Source: Flavisolibacter ginsengisoli DSM 18119 (GTDB lineage Bacteria; Bacteroidota; Bacteroidia; Chitinophagales; Chitinophagaceae). From it: a DNA stretch of 64,000 nt. The notes under the pieces are model-generated. The model searched no databases, was not told where the DNA came from, and saw only the letters and a program-made list of their open reading frames with translations. The number at the start of each line of letters is the position of its first letter. Positions within the stretch are counted from its first letter, which is position 1. The stretch spans positions 372,001-436,000 of the forward strand of contig NZ_FQUU01000001.1 in assembly GCF_900129295.1 (NCBI RefSeq). The letters are read 5' to 3'. The position numbers and the translations under genes were made by a program. Positions 35,488-44,147 of the stretch are shown piece after piece.

Positions 35488-35973
35488 ATGAAACCACTTC
35501 AAATAGCTGCTTATTGCACAATATCACTATCCATTATTTTATCAGCTTGTTCTGCTTCCAGGAATGTAAAGACCAATTCATATATTCCCGATTCGCAGTC
35601 CTTGTATGATACAATAGTAAAATGGGATAATATTTATTTTACCGCCTACAATACTTGTGACCTTGAGAAGCAACGATCTATTTTCTCAGACAGCCTGGAA
35701 TTTTACCATGACAAAGGAGGTCTTTCCACTTCCAAAAATGATATCATGCAAGCGCTTGAAAAAAACATTTGCGGAAAAGTGACAAGGGAATTAGTAGCAG
35801 GTAGTATAGAAGTATATCCTATAAAAGACTTTGGTGCAGTAGAAATGGGAATTCACCGATTCCATAACAACCAGGAACCTCCCGGAACGCCATCACATGC
35901 GGGAAAATTTGTCATTATCTGGCAGCACACCAACAATACCTGGAAAATCACCAGAGTAATTAGCCTGCACTAA
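35488..35973 (+). CDS. NTF2-like (DUF4440) lipoprotein
   Basis: The 161-residue protein has a lipoprotein signal ending ILSAC (Cys21). The mature domain is NTF2-like: DTIVKWDNIYFTAYNTCDLEKQ, SDSLEFYHDKGG and WQHTNNTWKITRVISLH, as in DUF4440 proteins. It is probably anchored in the outer or inner membrane, facing the periplasm. It ends 21 nt before the convergent propeller gene. Confidence 0.85.
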   Translation: MKPLQIAAYCTISLSIILSACSASRNVKTNSYIPDSQSLYDTIVKWDNIYFTAYNTCDLEKQRSIFSDSLEFYHDKGGLSTSKNDIMQALEKNICGKVTRELVAGSIEVYPIKDFGAVEMGIHRFHNNQEPPGTPSHAGKFVIIWQHTNNTWKITRVISLH

Positions 35974-35994
35974 GCTTATATAATTGCCTGGCCA

Positions 35995-37293
35995 TTAATA
36001 GCCTGGTGAAACAAGCATTGACATAACCTTACCAACGGCTACATATTGATAACCTGACCATGCTACGCTTCTAATAGTATATAAATGATCATCGGGATAC
36101 GCTTGTGTCCAGTTTACACCATCACTGGAAGTGTATATGCCATTACCAGCGCCCACAAAAGTTTTCCCTGAATAACAAACACCTAATAATCCTATAGCCG
36201 GATTGGCAACATAGCTCCAGTTAATGCCATCATTGGAAAATCCGGATACACCGCTTCCCACGGTAACAAATTTAGATCTGGTCCATATAACATCATTTAA
36301 GGAATATCCCCCTGTGGCAGAGCTGGATCTGTTGGTCCAATCAATACCATTTGGTGAAGTTAATAATAGAGGCTTCCGGGTACCCTCTACAAAGTAACTA
36401 CCCACAGCCACAAATAGGTTTCCTGACCAGGCAATGGAGGTAAGTTCACCACTATGAACCGTAAATGGAGATGCAGTCCATACAATACCATCTGTAGATT
36501 CTTGTATCTCTGTTTGGTTATTGGCCATATTAGCCCCGACAGCAATAAATTTTGAACCTGACCAAACAATGCCATAAAGCCGGAAATCGCTTACGTCACC
36601 TATAGATCTAATGGTCCAGTTTATTCCATCCGGTGAGGTTAATATGGTTTTATTTTCGCCAACAGCCACATACTGTGTTCCAGACCAGGTGATTCCCCAT
36701 AACATATTATTAGTTCCTGTATGTTGCAATGTCCAACCCGAAACACTGTTAGAAGTGATAACTATTCCCGCATGTCCGACAGCCATAAATTGAGAATTGG
36801 CCCATATGATCTTATTTGGCTGGTAAGTACTTGAAATAGTAGTTTCCTGCCAGGACTTACCGCTATCATCAATCACAACCTGCACGGTCCCTGATAATTT
36901 ATTGGAAATATTTCCTTTACCATCAATTATCCATATATCGAAAGTATAAGTAGCAGGAGTCGCTGACAATCCTACTTGAAATACACCGGTTAAAATGCCA
37001 CTAACTTCACTATTAGCTGGTATATCCTGTGTAAGATCTGCCCCGGCAGATGTAGTGAGCCTCAACTGGTGCACACCCCCTTTGGCATTGGCAAAATTGA
37101 TTTTTCCATAAAATGTAAAAGAAGTAAGATCAGGTCTTAATGTAACTATGTGTGGGTCGTATTCCAAACCTGAAATGCTGAAAGTTGTCGGGTTGGGGGG
37201 AGGGTTTCCACCTGATGTTCCCCCATTTTTTGAACATTGGACCATAAGGCCGCAGCAACAAAGTATTATGAATAGGCGTATAGAGGTAATCAT
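35995..37293 (-). CDS. Lipoprotein with a seven-repeat beta-propeller
   Basis: The 432-residue protein has a lipoprotein signal (GLMVQC, Cys20), a Gly/Pro linker, an Ig-like domain (about 40-145) and then seven repeats of W-[SAT]-x-x-x-[FY]-[VIM]-x-V-G ... [TS]-S-x-[DN]-G-[IV]-x-W (about 160-432). The last repeat stops at VSPGY without its final W strand, while a matching SWQETT strand precedes the first repeat, so a closed seven-bladed ring with a shared blade is likely. It resembles BNR/photosystem-assembly-like repeat proteins. It is probably a surface binding protein; the ligand is unknown. Confidence 0.85.
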   Translation of the reverse strand: MITSIRLFIILCCCGLMVQCSKNGGTSGGNPPPNPTTFSISGLEYDPHIVTLRPDLTSFTFYGKINFANAKGGVHQLRLTTSAGADLTQDIPANSEVSGILTGVFQVGLSATPATYTFDIWIIDGKGNISNKLSGTVQVVIDDSGKSWQETTISSTYQPNKIIWANSQFMAVGHAGIVITSNSVSGWTLQHTGTNNMLWGITWSGTQYVAVGENKTILTSPDGINWTIRSIGDVSDFRLYGIVWSGSKFIAVGANMANNQTEIQESTDGIVWTASPFTVHSGELTSIAWSGNLFVAVGSYFVEGTRKPLLLTSPNGIDWTNRSSSATGGYSLNDVIWTRSKFVTVGSGVSGFSNDGINWSYVANPAIGLLGVCYSGKTFVGAGNGIYTSSDGVNWTQAYPDDHLYTIRSVAWSGYQYVAVGKVMSMLVSPGY

Positions 37294-37916
37294 ACCCTAA
37301 TCTAAAAGATCACCACTATTGAAACCAATGACAGGAAATTGAAAGATCACTGACAGGTATCAACCATTTCCATTTGATTTATTATACTGATTAATATGCT
37401 TAATAAATCGCATATCCTAAACTGGTAAAAGCATATTAAATAAGTATTGATTAAAATAAATCCCATTTAAATACATCCGGGTCTCATTAACCCTATTTAC
37501 CAGGGTTGTGAATGATAATTTGATCAACTCCAGGGTATTACACCATATAGGCCTGGGATTCCGTTGCCGGTCATTTATACTTTACTTCTGATTTCTTTAT
37601 TCCCTGGCTATACTTACTCCCTACCTCCGGTATAGCTACTGTATAGAAACGGTATGGATACTCCGTGCGGGCACGGAGTATCCATACCGTAGATAGGGAG
37701 TTCTTAGTGCTTTGGTATACTGGAAATAAGGAGAAGTACCGCAGCACTATAGAACAAGCATAATCGAATGCTATGGGCAGCAAAGAACAAATAATGCTAT
37801 GATCTGATAGGTTTATTGAGGTGATTGGGAGCTATTCCTGGCTGGAGTACTCTATAATATCAAGGAAATGAATGTATTATAATTACCTGGTTTTCAACAA
37901 GAAAACTTGTCAACCT
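37294..37916. other. Long intergenic region holding hairpin copy A
   Basis: These 623 nt lie between the propeller gene (reading away to the left) and the stop of yigZ. Besides the hairpin at 37616-37703 nothing was recognised. A 70-codon frame through the hairpin is an artefact of the inverted repeat. Confidence 0.6.
37616..37703. repeat. Intergenic hairpin repeat, copy A
   Basis: A perfect 20-bp inverted repeat (37649-37668 / 37671-37690) with a 2-nt centre is enclosed by an outer 8-bp helix (ACTCCCTA 37616-37623 / TAGGGAGT 37694-37701). The inner stem is homologous to the hairpin at 60910-60948: four differences in 18 aligned positions, each matched by the complementary change in the other arm. 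It has no T-tract and no near gene, so it is not a simple terminator. Confidence 0.85.
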
Positions 37917-38522
37917 TCATTTGCCCTGGAGTTTGCTGAATTCTAAACCATGCAGGTCATGTAGTTTATTGATAGTGCTTTCAAGGTTTTCCATTGGAAT
38001 ACCAAGTACCATGCGGCAAAATAATTGTGCTTCATTTTGAAGTATGACACAGCCAAAGCGTTTTACCACCATCATCACTTCATTCATTAGTGTATAATCA
38101 AAACTTAGCACATAAGTTTCCAATATAGGCTTCTGAATAATAGGTGTCAGTTGCAAAGCAAGGGAGGTGACCATCTTGTAGGCATTGATAAGACCGGGTA
38201 CCCCTAACAAGGTGCCACCAAAATAACGTACTACTATTACCGCTACGTTGGTGACACCTTTACTGTCTATTTGACCCAATATAGGCTTGCCTGCCGAACC
38301 AGAAGGCTCACCATCATCGCCTGCGCGAAAGTTATTTCCATCCGTGCCAATACGGTAAGCAAAGCAATGATGTGCTGCCTTGGGATGTTCTTCTTTTAGG
38401 GCTTTTAAATGCTTCTTAAAATCATCCGCAGTAGCAACAGGGTAAGCATAAGCAATGAAACGGCTACCCCTGTCCTTATATTCTGCAACAGAAGGCTTCT
38501 CAATAGTGTTATAATGGTTCAT
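37917..38522 (-). CDS. yigZ: YigZ/IMPACT-family protein
   Basis: The 201-residue protein has the UPF0029 N-terminal domain: SRFIAYAYPVATADDF, HHCFAYRIG, DDGEPSGSAGKPIL and VVRYFGGTLLG, the hallmark IMPACT sequence, followed by a ferredoxin-like C-terminal domain. Members are linked to translation control and ribosome contact, but the bacterial function is not established. It overlaps the ribD end by 14 nt, so the two are translationally linked. Confidence 0.95.
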   Translation of the reverse strand: MNHYNTIEKPSVAEYKDRGSRFIAYAYPVATADDFKKHLKALKEEHPKAAHHCFAYRIGTDGNNFRAGDDGEPSGSAGKPILGQIDSKGVTNVAVIVVRYFGGTLLGVPGLINAYKMVTSLALQLTPIIQKPILETYVLSFDYTLMNEVMMVVKRFGCVILQNEAQLFCRMVLGIPMENLESTINKLHDLHGLEFSKLQGK

Positions 38523-39621
38523 TCAATTTGATATGTTGATAAGTGCGGATAGTATCTGATGCAATACCCTCTGAAAATATGAGTGTCCCCTGTCTAAGTA
38601 CTGGTGCAGCTAAACCTTCTCCCAGGAACAAATTTTCATTGGTGATCACCCTTGCCTCATCCCACATATCTTCTTCAATAAAAGATTGCAATAATACGGA
38701 ACCGCCTTCAACCAGAAGGGATTGTATTTCCATATGGTATAAGGCATTCATTATTTGTTGCACCAGGCTATCAGAAGAAACTACCTGGTAATAATGTACG
38801 CCTGGCTGTTGGCGGACAACTTTCAAATTTTCAATGGTGTTTTTTCTTTCATTAAAAACTATGGTTGGAATAGATCCATCAAATAGCTTTAATCCGGATG
38901 GCAGTGTCAATTGTTTATCTATTACCATTCGCACCGGGTGATTTCCGGGCCATAGCCTTGTATTTAATGATGGGTCATCCTGAATGGCTGTATGGGTACC
39001 TATTAAAATAGCCATTTGTTCACTTCGCCATTTGTGTACCAGCCTGTTAGTAAATGCATTGGTAATAAAAAGCCGGGAAACAGGGAGCGGGCTATTTCCC
39101 AATGATGAAGAATACCCTAATTTACTATCTGCCGTTTGCGCCCATTTTAGCATAATATATGGCCGGTGGCATGTATGAAAAGTAAAGAACCGCTTATTCA
39201 ATTCCCTACATTCCTTTTCCAAAATCCCCGAAACAACCTCTACCCCTGCTGACAAAAGCTTTTCAATTCCTTTTCCATCCACCTGTGCAAAAGGATCGCG
39301 GCAACCAATAACCACCCTTGGTATATTCATATGTACAATCAAATCAGCACAGGGAGGCGTCTTCCCAAAATGAGCGCATGGTTCCAGGGAAACATATAAG
39401 GTGGATTGACTGATCAACTCCTGTTTATCCGGGCTAACTGAATTGATACAGTTGACTTCAGCATGAGGTTCACCATATTTCCGATGATAACCCTCACCTA
39501 TTATTTTGTCATCATGTACCAGCACGGCACCCACCATAGGATTGGGTGCTACATTGCCAACACCGAGTTGTGCCAGTTGAAGACAACGGTACATATATGT
39601 TTCGTGTGAAGTCGCGTTCAT
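38509..39621 (-). CDS. ribD: Bifunctional riboflavin biosynthesis deaminase/reductase RibD
   Basis: The start is at ATG 39621 (370 residues); a TTG 16 codons upstream lies in the prmC promoter and is rejected. The N-terminal deaminase has the zinc motif HAE (His53, Glu55) and PCAHFGKTPPC (Cys82, Cys91). The C-terminal reductase (about 170-370) includes RPYIMLKWAQTADSK and LLVEGGSVLLQSF. The enzyme converts the GTP-derived pyrimidine to 5-amino-6-ribitylamino-uracil phosphate. No other rib gene is adjacent and no FMN riboswitch is visible. It is divergent from prmC. Confidence 0.96.
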   Translation of the reverse strand: MNATSHETYMYRCLQLAQLGVGNVAPNPMVGAVLVHDDKIIGEGYHRKYGEPHAEVNCINSVSPDKQELISQSTLYVSLEPCAHFGKTPPCADLIVHMNIPRVVIGCRDPFAQVDGKGIEKLLSAGVEVVSGILEKECRELNKRFFTFHTCHRPYIMLKWAQTADSKLGYSSSLGNSPLPVSRLFITNAFTNRLVHKWRSEQMAILIGTHTAIQDDPSLNTRLWPGNHPVRMVIDKQLTLPSGLKLFDGSIPTIVFNERKNTIENLKVVRQQPGVHYYQVVSSDSLVQQIMNALYHMEIQSLLVEGGSVLLQSFIEEDMWDEARVITNENLFLGEGLAAPVLRQGTLIFSEGIASDTIRTYQHIKLNEPL

Positions 39622-39635
39622 TCTATTGCAATAGA

Positions 39636-39669
39636 CAAATTTAATCCAACATGTTTTAAGTTTGGCCAA
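39636..39669 (-). promoter_or_regulatory. Promoter of ribD
   Basis: On the minus strand TTG (plus-strand 39667-39669) is followed after 23 nt by TAAATTTG (plus-strand 39636-39643), an exact TAnnTTTG box, 14 nt before the ribD ATG. The -33 element overlaps the first base of the prmC start codon. Confidence 0.55.
39657..39664 (+). promoter_or_regulatory. -7 box of prmC (probably leaderless transcript)
   Basis: TAAGTTTG matches TAnnTTTG exactly and ends 4 nt before the prmC ATG (39669). No TTG lies at the usual -33 distance. It overlaps the ribD promoter on the other strand. Confidence 0.45.
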
Positions 39670-40565
39670 TGAAACTGGCAGCAGCAGAAAGGTATATCAG
39701 AAACAGCCTTGAGAGTATTTATCCTACTAACGAAGCAGTGATAATGGCAGATATGCTCCTGGAGCATTTCACATCCTTTTCAAAAGGTGACAGGTTGATG
39801 AATAAAGAAGCAGATTTAACCCAGCAACAAGAGGTAGCGATCCATAAAGGAGTTGAGCGTTTATTAAAGCATGAGCCCATACAGTACATAATGAATAAAT
39901 GTTGGTTTTATGGGATGGAGTTATTTGTTGATCCATCAGTATTGATACCAAGGCCTGAAACAGAAGAATTGGTAGCATGGATCATAAGTGATGTAAGGGC
40001 CTCCGGATACAAGGTATTTTCCCGTGTAACAGCTGATGCCGATGAAACGGACTTATTAAAGATTCTGGACGTAGGAACAGGAAGTGGTTGCATTGCCTTA
40101 GCCCTAAAAAAAGCAATGCCACAAGCAGAAGTATGGGGTTGTGATTTGAGTGAAGAAGCACTGAATGTAGCCCGAAGAAATGGCTCTGCACTTGATATCA
40201 GGGTAGATTTTCAAGGGCTGAACTTTTTAGATCAATTGCAGCAAAAACAACTTCCGACAGTAAATATCCTCGTAAGCAATCCACCCTATATACCCATCAG
40301 GGATAAAGATCTAATGAATAAAAATGTTGTAGAACACGAGCCGCATACAGCATTGTTTGTCCCAGATGAAGATCCATTGATATTTTATAGAGCACTGGCC
40401 AAATTTGCATCATCCCGATTGCATGAAAATGGCAGTATCTATATGGAGATACATGAAGATTTGGGTAATGATGTAGTCAGGCTATTCAGTGATGAAGGTT
40501 ATAATAAAATAGAATTAAGGAAGGACATGCAGCAAAAAAACAGGATGGTAAAGGTGAGTAAATAA
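39669..40565 (+). CDS. prmC: Release factor glutamine N5-methyltransferase PrmC
   Basis: The 298-residue SAM-dependent enzyme methylates the GGQ glutamine of release factors RF1 and RF2. It shows the helical N-terminal domain with ERLLKHEPIQYI, the IPRPETEELV segment (93-102), the SAM loop DVGTGSGCIALAL (134-146) and the catalytic NPPY (204-207). Length is slightly above the usual 280. It is divergent from ribD with only 47 nt between start codons. Confidence 0.96.
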   Translation: MKLAAAERYIRNSLESIYPTNEAVIMADMLLEHFTSFSKGDRLMNKEADLTQQQEVAIHKGVERLLKHEPIQYIMNKCWFYGMELFVDPSVLIPRPETEELVAWIISDVRASGYKVFSRVTADADETDLLKILDVGTGSGCIALALKKAMPQAEVWGCDLSEEALNVARRNGSALDIRVDFQGLNFLDQLQQKQLPTVNILVSNPPYIPIRDKDLMNKNVVEHEPHTALFVPDEDPLIFYRALAKFASSRLHENGSIYMEIHEDLGNDVVRLFSDEGYNKIELRKDMQQKNRMVKVSK

Positions 40566-40632
40566 TAGCTCTTTAAGAGTAATGAGGGCTTTCCCGGCAA
40601 GTAACCTTTAAAGGTAAAGGATCAATTACTTG

Positions 40633-41031
40633 TCACTTTACATGAACCCCCACTTTTGCATTATATTTCTTGGCAATGCTCATGATCTTAAATACTTCTC
40701 CCCAATAGGCAATAGTATCGGCATTAACGATTACTGAGGGGGTGTCTACAATCTTTCTTGCGTTTTCTATCTGGTATTTAAGCAGGCTGTCCATGTGCGC
40801 ATAATCAACCGGTGTCTGTCCCATAAAGTATTGGTGTTGATTATTCACAGAAACTATAATATTCTGTTTGGCTTTCATATCCTTTGAACCCTTTGGATTA
40901 TTCACCTTGACAAGGTTTGGATTGGCCAACGTGGAAGCGATCAAAAAGAAAAGCAGCAGGATGAACAGGATATCATTTAGCGCTCCTGTATGCACCTCTG
41001 TATGAGCTCTTAATTTTCTTCGGATATTCAT
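40633..41031 (-). CDS. exbD: ExbD/TolR-family biopolymer transport protein
   Basis: The 132-residue protein has a single TM helix near the N-terminus with the conserved proton-relay Asp20 (LNDILFILLLFFLIAST), then a periplasmic domain ending VNADTIAYWGEVFKIMSIAKKYNAKVGVHVK. With ExbB it forms the proton-driven motor that energises TonB or Tol-type systems. It lies 79 nt downstream of exbB on the same strand. Confidence 0.92.
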   Translation of the reverse strand: MNIRRKLRAHTEVHTGALNDILFILLLFFLIASTLANPNLVKVNNPKGSKDMKAKQNIIVSVNNQHQYFMGQTPVDYAHMDSLLKYQIENARKIVDTPSVIVNADTIAYWGEVFKIMSIAKKYNAKVGVHVK

Positions 41032-41110
41032 GTTACTGTATCTGGTATTTAATCAAGGTCATTTCTAACCTGGAGATTTACGTTTACACTTTTTTCTGCC
41101 CAGGTTGTGA

Positions 41111-41803
41111 TCACCTTGTTGGCTCCTGCAATACATCTATGAATTCTGAGCTGGACGCTTCCATTTTGTTGGCGGTCTTATCAACCTGTGTGCTTAAAAA
41201 GTTGTGAGCCACATAAGCCAGCAGACCAATGATCAAACCTGAAGCAGATGTGATCATCTTAGTATAGATACCATTGGCCATTGTTTGAATGGTGAAATCT
41301 CCTGTTGAAGCAAGGCGGTAAAACAATTCAAACATACCAACGATGGTACCCAGGAATCCTAACATAGGCGCTATACCTGCAATCAGGGATAAAATAGAAA
41401 GATTTCGCTCCATGTTATAAAGCTCAAGTTTTCCTACATTCTCCATGCTTTTTTCAATACTATCAATAGGCTTTCCAATACGCTGAATCCCTTTGTCTAT
41501 GATACGGGCTACCGGGTTATTGGTATTCTTGGCAAAGCTGCGGGCAGCACTTACATTTCCATTTACAATGTGATCGCGTATAATATTCATAAAATTGGAA
41601 TCAATACGCGAAGCTTTACGTATGGCAATAAAACGCTCAAAGAAAACAAATATGGTAACCAGGAATAAAGCCACCAGGGGAATCATTACCCAGCCTCCCA
41701 TGGTGAGCAATTCGCCTAAGCTAATGCTCCCGTCTTTATTCATATCAGCTTGTGAAGTAGCAGTCCGGCTTAAGGTATCTACAATTTGTAGCAGGTTTAT
41801 CAT
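41111..41803 (-). CDS. exbB: MotA/TolQ/ExbB proton-channel protein
   Basis: The 230-residue protein has three TM helices (about 30-55, 130-155, 175-200), the RNLSILSLIAGIAPMLGFLGTIVGM signature around the second, and the TMANGIYTKMITSASGLIIGLLAY region of the third. It is the channel partner of ExbD. Only one exbD and no tonB follow, unlike many Bacteroidota exbB-exbD-exbD-tonB clusters, so a TolQR-like or alternative TonB-linked role is possible. Confidence 0.92.
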   Translation of the reverse strand: MINLLQIVDTLSRTATSQADMNKDGSISLGELLTMGGWVMIPLVALFLVTIFVFFERFIAIRKASRIDSNFMNIIRDHIVNGNVSAARSFAKNTNNPVARIIDKGIQRIGKPIDSIEKSMENVGKLELYNMERNLSILSLIAGIAPMLGFLGTIVGMFELFYRLASTGDFTIQTMANGIYTKMITSASGLIIGLLAYVAHNFLSTQVDKTANKMEASSSEFIDVLQEPTR

Positions 41804-41890
41804 ACGAAATTTCGTCTTTTAGCGGTAAATGTAATATAACGTGATGAATAACGTTAGGCAACGCCTATTATTTTGTAATGCAAATAAGGG

Positions 41891-41920
41891 TTAAAAAATA
41901 GCCTGCTGTTTAAGCAGGCT
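41891..41920 (-). terminator. Terminator after the SPFH gene (minus strand)
   Basis: AGCCTGCT (41900-41907) / AGCAGGCT (41913-41920) with a GTTTA loop. On the minus strand the stem is followed by ATTTTTT. Confidence 0.85.
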
Positions 41921-41957
41921 TTAACTTTTTGAGAGATTTAACACAGGAAACCCCTAC

Positions 41958-42923
41958 TTATAACTGGGTTCCTGCGGGCTTTATCATTAATGCTTGTATT
42001 TGTTTCATGGTTTTCTCCATACCCTCCGAACTTCCATCCAGGAAGATCACATTACCCTTACCATATTCTGCAAAGTTCTTTATAGCTTCTGTCCACATAC
42101 TGAACAAGATCACATTGGTATCCAGGTTGGCCTGCTTCATCTGCTCTGCAGCCTCCGTCATACCCCTGGCCACTTCCTGGCGGAAAAGCGCTACACCCTG
42201 GCCACGCAAACGGGCGGCTTCTCTTTCTGCCTCCGCTGCAATTTTAATGGCATTACCTTCAGCTTCTGCGCCTTTTGTTTTAGTAATAAGCAGCGCCTGG
42301 CCTTCGTTTTCTGCTGCTGCCTTAAGATTATTAGAAGCAACCACTTTACTCATGGAATCCATAATGGCTTTATCAAATGTGATGTCATTGATCTGCAGAT
42401 CCTGCAGATGATAACCCCATTGCTCCAATGTATGATCTATCTGGTCCTTTACATAATCAACGATCTCTTTTCGCTGTCCAAGTATTTCTGACTGACGCTT
42501 GGTAGCAACAAAGGCACGAATGGAGCCTTCTATGGTACGTGTAAGTGCCTGCATCAGGTCCCTGTCGCTGATAAACACAAATGCCACTCTTTTAATGGTT
42601 TCTTCATCCGTGTTCTGCACAGAGTATAGTAGCATGCTCTTAAAATAAACATTGGCCTGGTCTATAGTTACTGCCTGGAACTCCATTTCCACAGAACGGT
42701 TCTGAACCGATATCTTTTTCATTACCTGTTCGAAGAATGGTATCTTGAAGTTTAATCCAGGGCGTGCTGCACGACGGTATTTGCCAAACATCGTGATTAC
42801 ACCTACATACCCCTGGTTTACTGTGAATAGTCCACTAAACACAATAAGAAGAAGTAAAATTAACCACCAGTAGTTCAATAAAAAGTTGAGGAGAGAATTG
42901 GAATCGGATTGCAAAAGATACAT
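41958..42923 (-). CDS. SPFH/band-7 family membrane protein (stomatin-like)
   Basis: The 321-residue protein has one N-terminal TM helix (about 18-35), the SPFH domain (VNQGYVGVITMFGKYRRAARPGLNFKI; VTIDQANVYFKSMLLYSV) and an Ala/Glu-rich coiled coil (about 200-265, AEGNAIKIAAEAEREAARLRG). SPFH proteins assemble ring-like membrane scaffolds that organise microdomains or protect proteases. No NfeD or FtsH neighbour is present. It is followed by a terminator on its own strand. Confidence 0.93.
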   Translation of the reverse strand: MYLLQSDSNSLLNFLLNYWWLILLLLIVFSGLFTVNQGYVGVITMFGKYRRAARPGLNFKIPFFEQVMKKISVQNRSVEMEFQAVTIDQANVYFKSMLLYSVQNTDEETIKRVAFVFISDRDLMQALTRTIEGSIRAFVATKRQSEILGQRKEIVDYVKDQIDHTLEQWGYHLQDLQINDITFDKAIMDSMSKVVASNNLKAAAENEGQALLITKTKGAEAEGNAIKIAAEAEREAARLRGQGVALFRQEVARGMTEAAEQMKQANLDTNVILFSMWTEAIKNFAEYGKGNVIFLDGSSEGMEKTMKQIQALMIKPAGTQL

Positions 42924-42985
42924 GTTATGTTTTTTTGGTTGCTTGTTTGATCGACTAAGATACCATATCTGGATAAAATGAATTG

Positions 42986-44086
42986 TTATTCCCGGACGTA
43001 TAAATAAATTTCAACTCTCCTGTTCCTTTGCCTTCCGGCAGGTGTATTATTATCTGCCACAGGTTTGGAACTTCCCCAGCCATTAGCCTGGATATTCCTA
43101 TTGAAATGCGGTTGAAGGTAATCAAGGACAGATAATGCCCGCTTTTGAGAAAGAATTTCATTGGCGATGTAACTACCCCGGTTGTCTGTATGGCCATGAA
43201 CCTGTATGGAATCAACGAAGAACTTCTTTGTTGAAATAATCAGGCTATCAAGAATCTTATTGGCTGCAGGGGTCAGTCCAAAACTATTGGTAGCAAATAA
43301 TACATCGGGTAAAACCAGGGTATCTATTTTTTGGATTTGAGTAACGGAAGGACGGACGGTTTGAAGTGGTTTGTTTTTAGCTTCCTTTATTTCCCTTCCA
43401 AGGTATTCATGACGTTCATCCTGGGCGTAGATCGCTTCCATTGTATTTTTCCAATCAGGACATAATTGTTCTCTTACATCTGTAGGGCGAAGTGAAATAT
43501 CATCAAGTAAAACAAAATAATTGTTTTCCCGGTTCAAACCTGTAGGACCAGTGATGTCTCCTTTTGAAAAATTGCCAATAGAAATAAAAGACTCCGAACC
43601 TGTTGCCTTATAGTGAAATACTATTTGTTGCCATGATGATGATTTAGAAGGCCTTTGAACAGCATCTTCAAGATATAGTGTAGGTGTAATTTTCTTGTAT
43701 GGCTCTTTCTCAAATAAGAAATCGTAGGAAGTAAAATATACGCCTATACTGTCCAGAATGGGATGAAGAGATTTGATAAAAAAGCGCAGCTCATAGGTGT
43801 GGCCTTTCCGCAGTCCGCAGAGCAACCTACTCCGGATGAATGTTCTATAATAAGGTTTTTTCGCATGACCAGCTATTATGGATACAAAATGCTCTCCTCC
43901 ATGGGCCAATCCCCTGTCTTTATAGTAATAAAAATAAGATGGCACTGTATATATCCATGCTTCGGGTGCGCAGTTCACTTTATATTCAGAACAAATATTC
44001 TCTTCTTCAAACCCTCCATTTAAAAGCAGTTCCTGTGCTATCAGCTGCAGTGGGAAGAGCATGATATATAAGAAAAATAGCTTCAC
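42986..44086 (-). CDS. OmpA-family protein with carbohydrate-binding-like N-terminal domain
   Basis: The most likely start is GTG at 44086 (366 residues), because it leaves a full signal peptide (KLFFLYIMLFPLQLIAQE); an ATG lies at codon 9. The mature N-terminal half shows a jelly-roll pattern (LLLNGGFEEENICSEY, HGGEHFVSIIAGHAKKPY, VLLDDISLRP) seen in carbohydrate-binding modules. The C-terminal OmpA domain (about 255-366) has VLFATNSFGLTPAANKILD, HGHTDNRGS and RQRNRRVEIYL. It may tether the surface to peptidoglycan. Confidence 0.9.
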   Translation of the reverse strand: MKLFFLYIMLFPLQLIAQELLLNGGFEEENICSEYKVNCAPEAWIYTVPSYFYYYKDRGLAHGGEHFVSIIAGHAKKPYYRTFIRSRLLCGLRKGHTYELRFFIKSLHPILDSIGVYFTSYDFLFEKEPYKKITPTLYLEDAVQRPSKSSSWQQIVFHYKATGSESFISIGNFSKGDITGPTGLNRENNYFVLLDDISLRPTDVREQLCPDWKNTMEAIYAQDERHEYLGREIKEAKNKPLQTVRPSVTQIQKIDTLVLPDVLFATNSFGLTPAANKILDSLIISTKKFFVDSIQVHGHTDNRGSYIANEILSQKRALSVLDYLQPHFNRNIQANGWGSSKPVADNNTPAGRQRNRRVEIYLYVRE

Positions 44087-44147
44087 AGAGTTTTGTTGTT
44101 ATTCAGGAATGCATTCACCTATAATACATATCGGGGAAGAGCATTAC

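Noticed and set aside
37571-37783. Minus-strand frame of 70 codons through hairpin copy A
   Set aside because: It runs through a perfect inverted repeat, shows no coding character, and copy B has no equivalent frame.
39622-39669. FMN riboswitch before ribD
   Set aside because: Only 47 nt separate ribD from prmC and no RFN element pattern is present.
42955-43215. Separate 86-codon gene on the minus strand at the end of the OmpA gene
   Set aside because: It overlaps the OmpA C-terminal domain in another frame and is a shadow of it.
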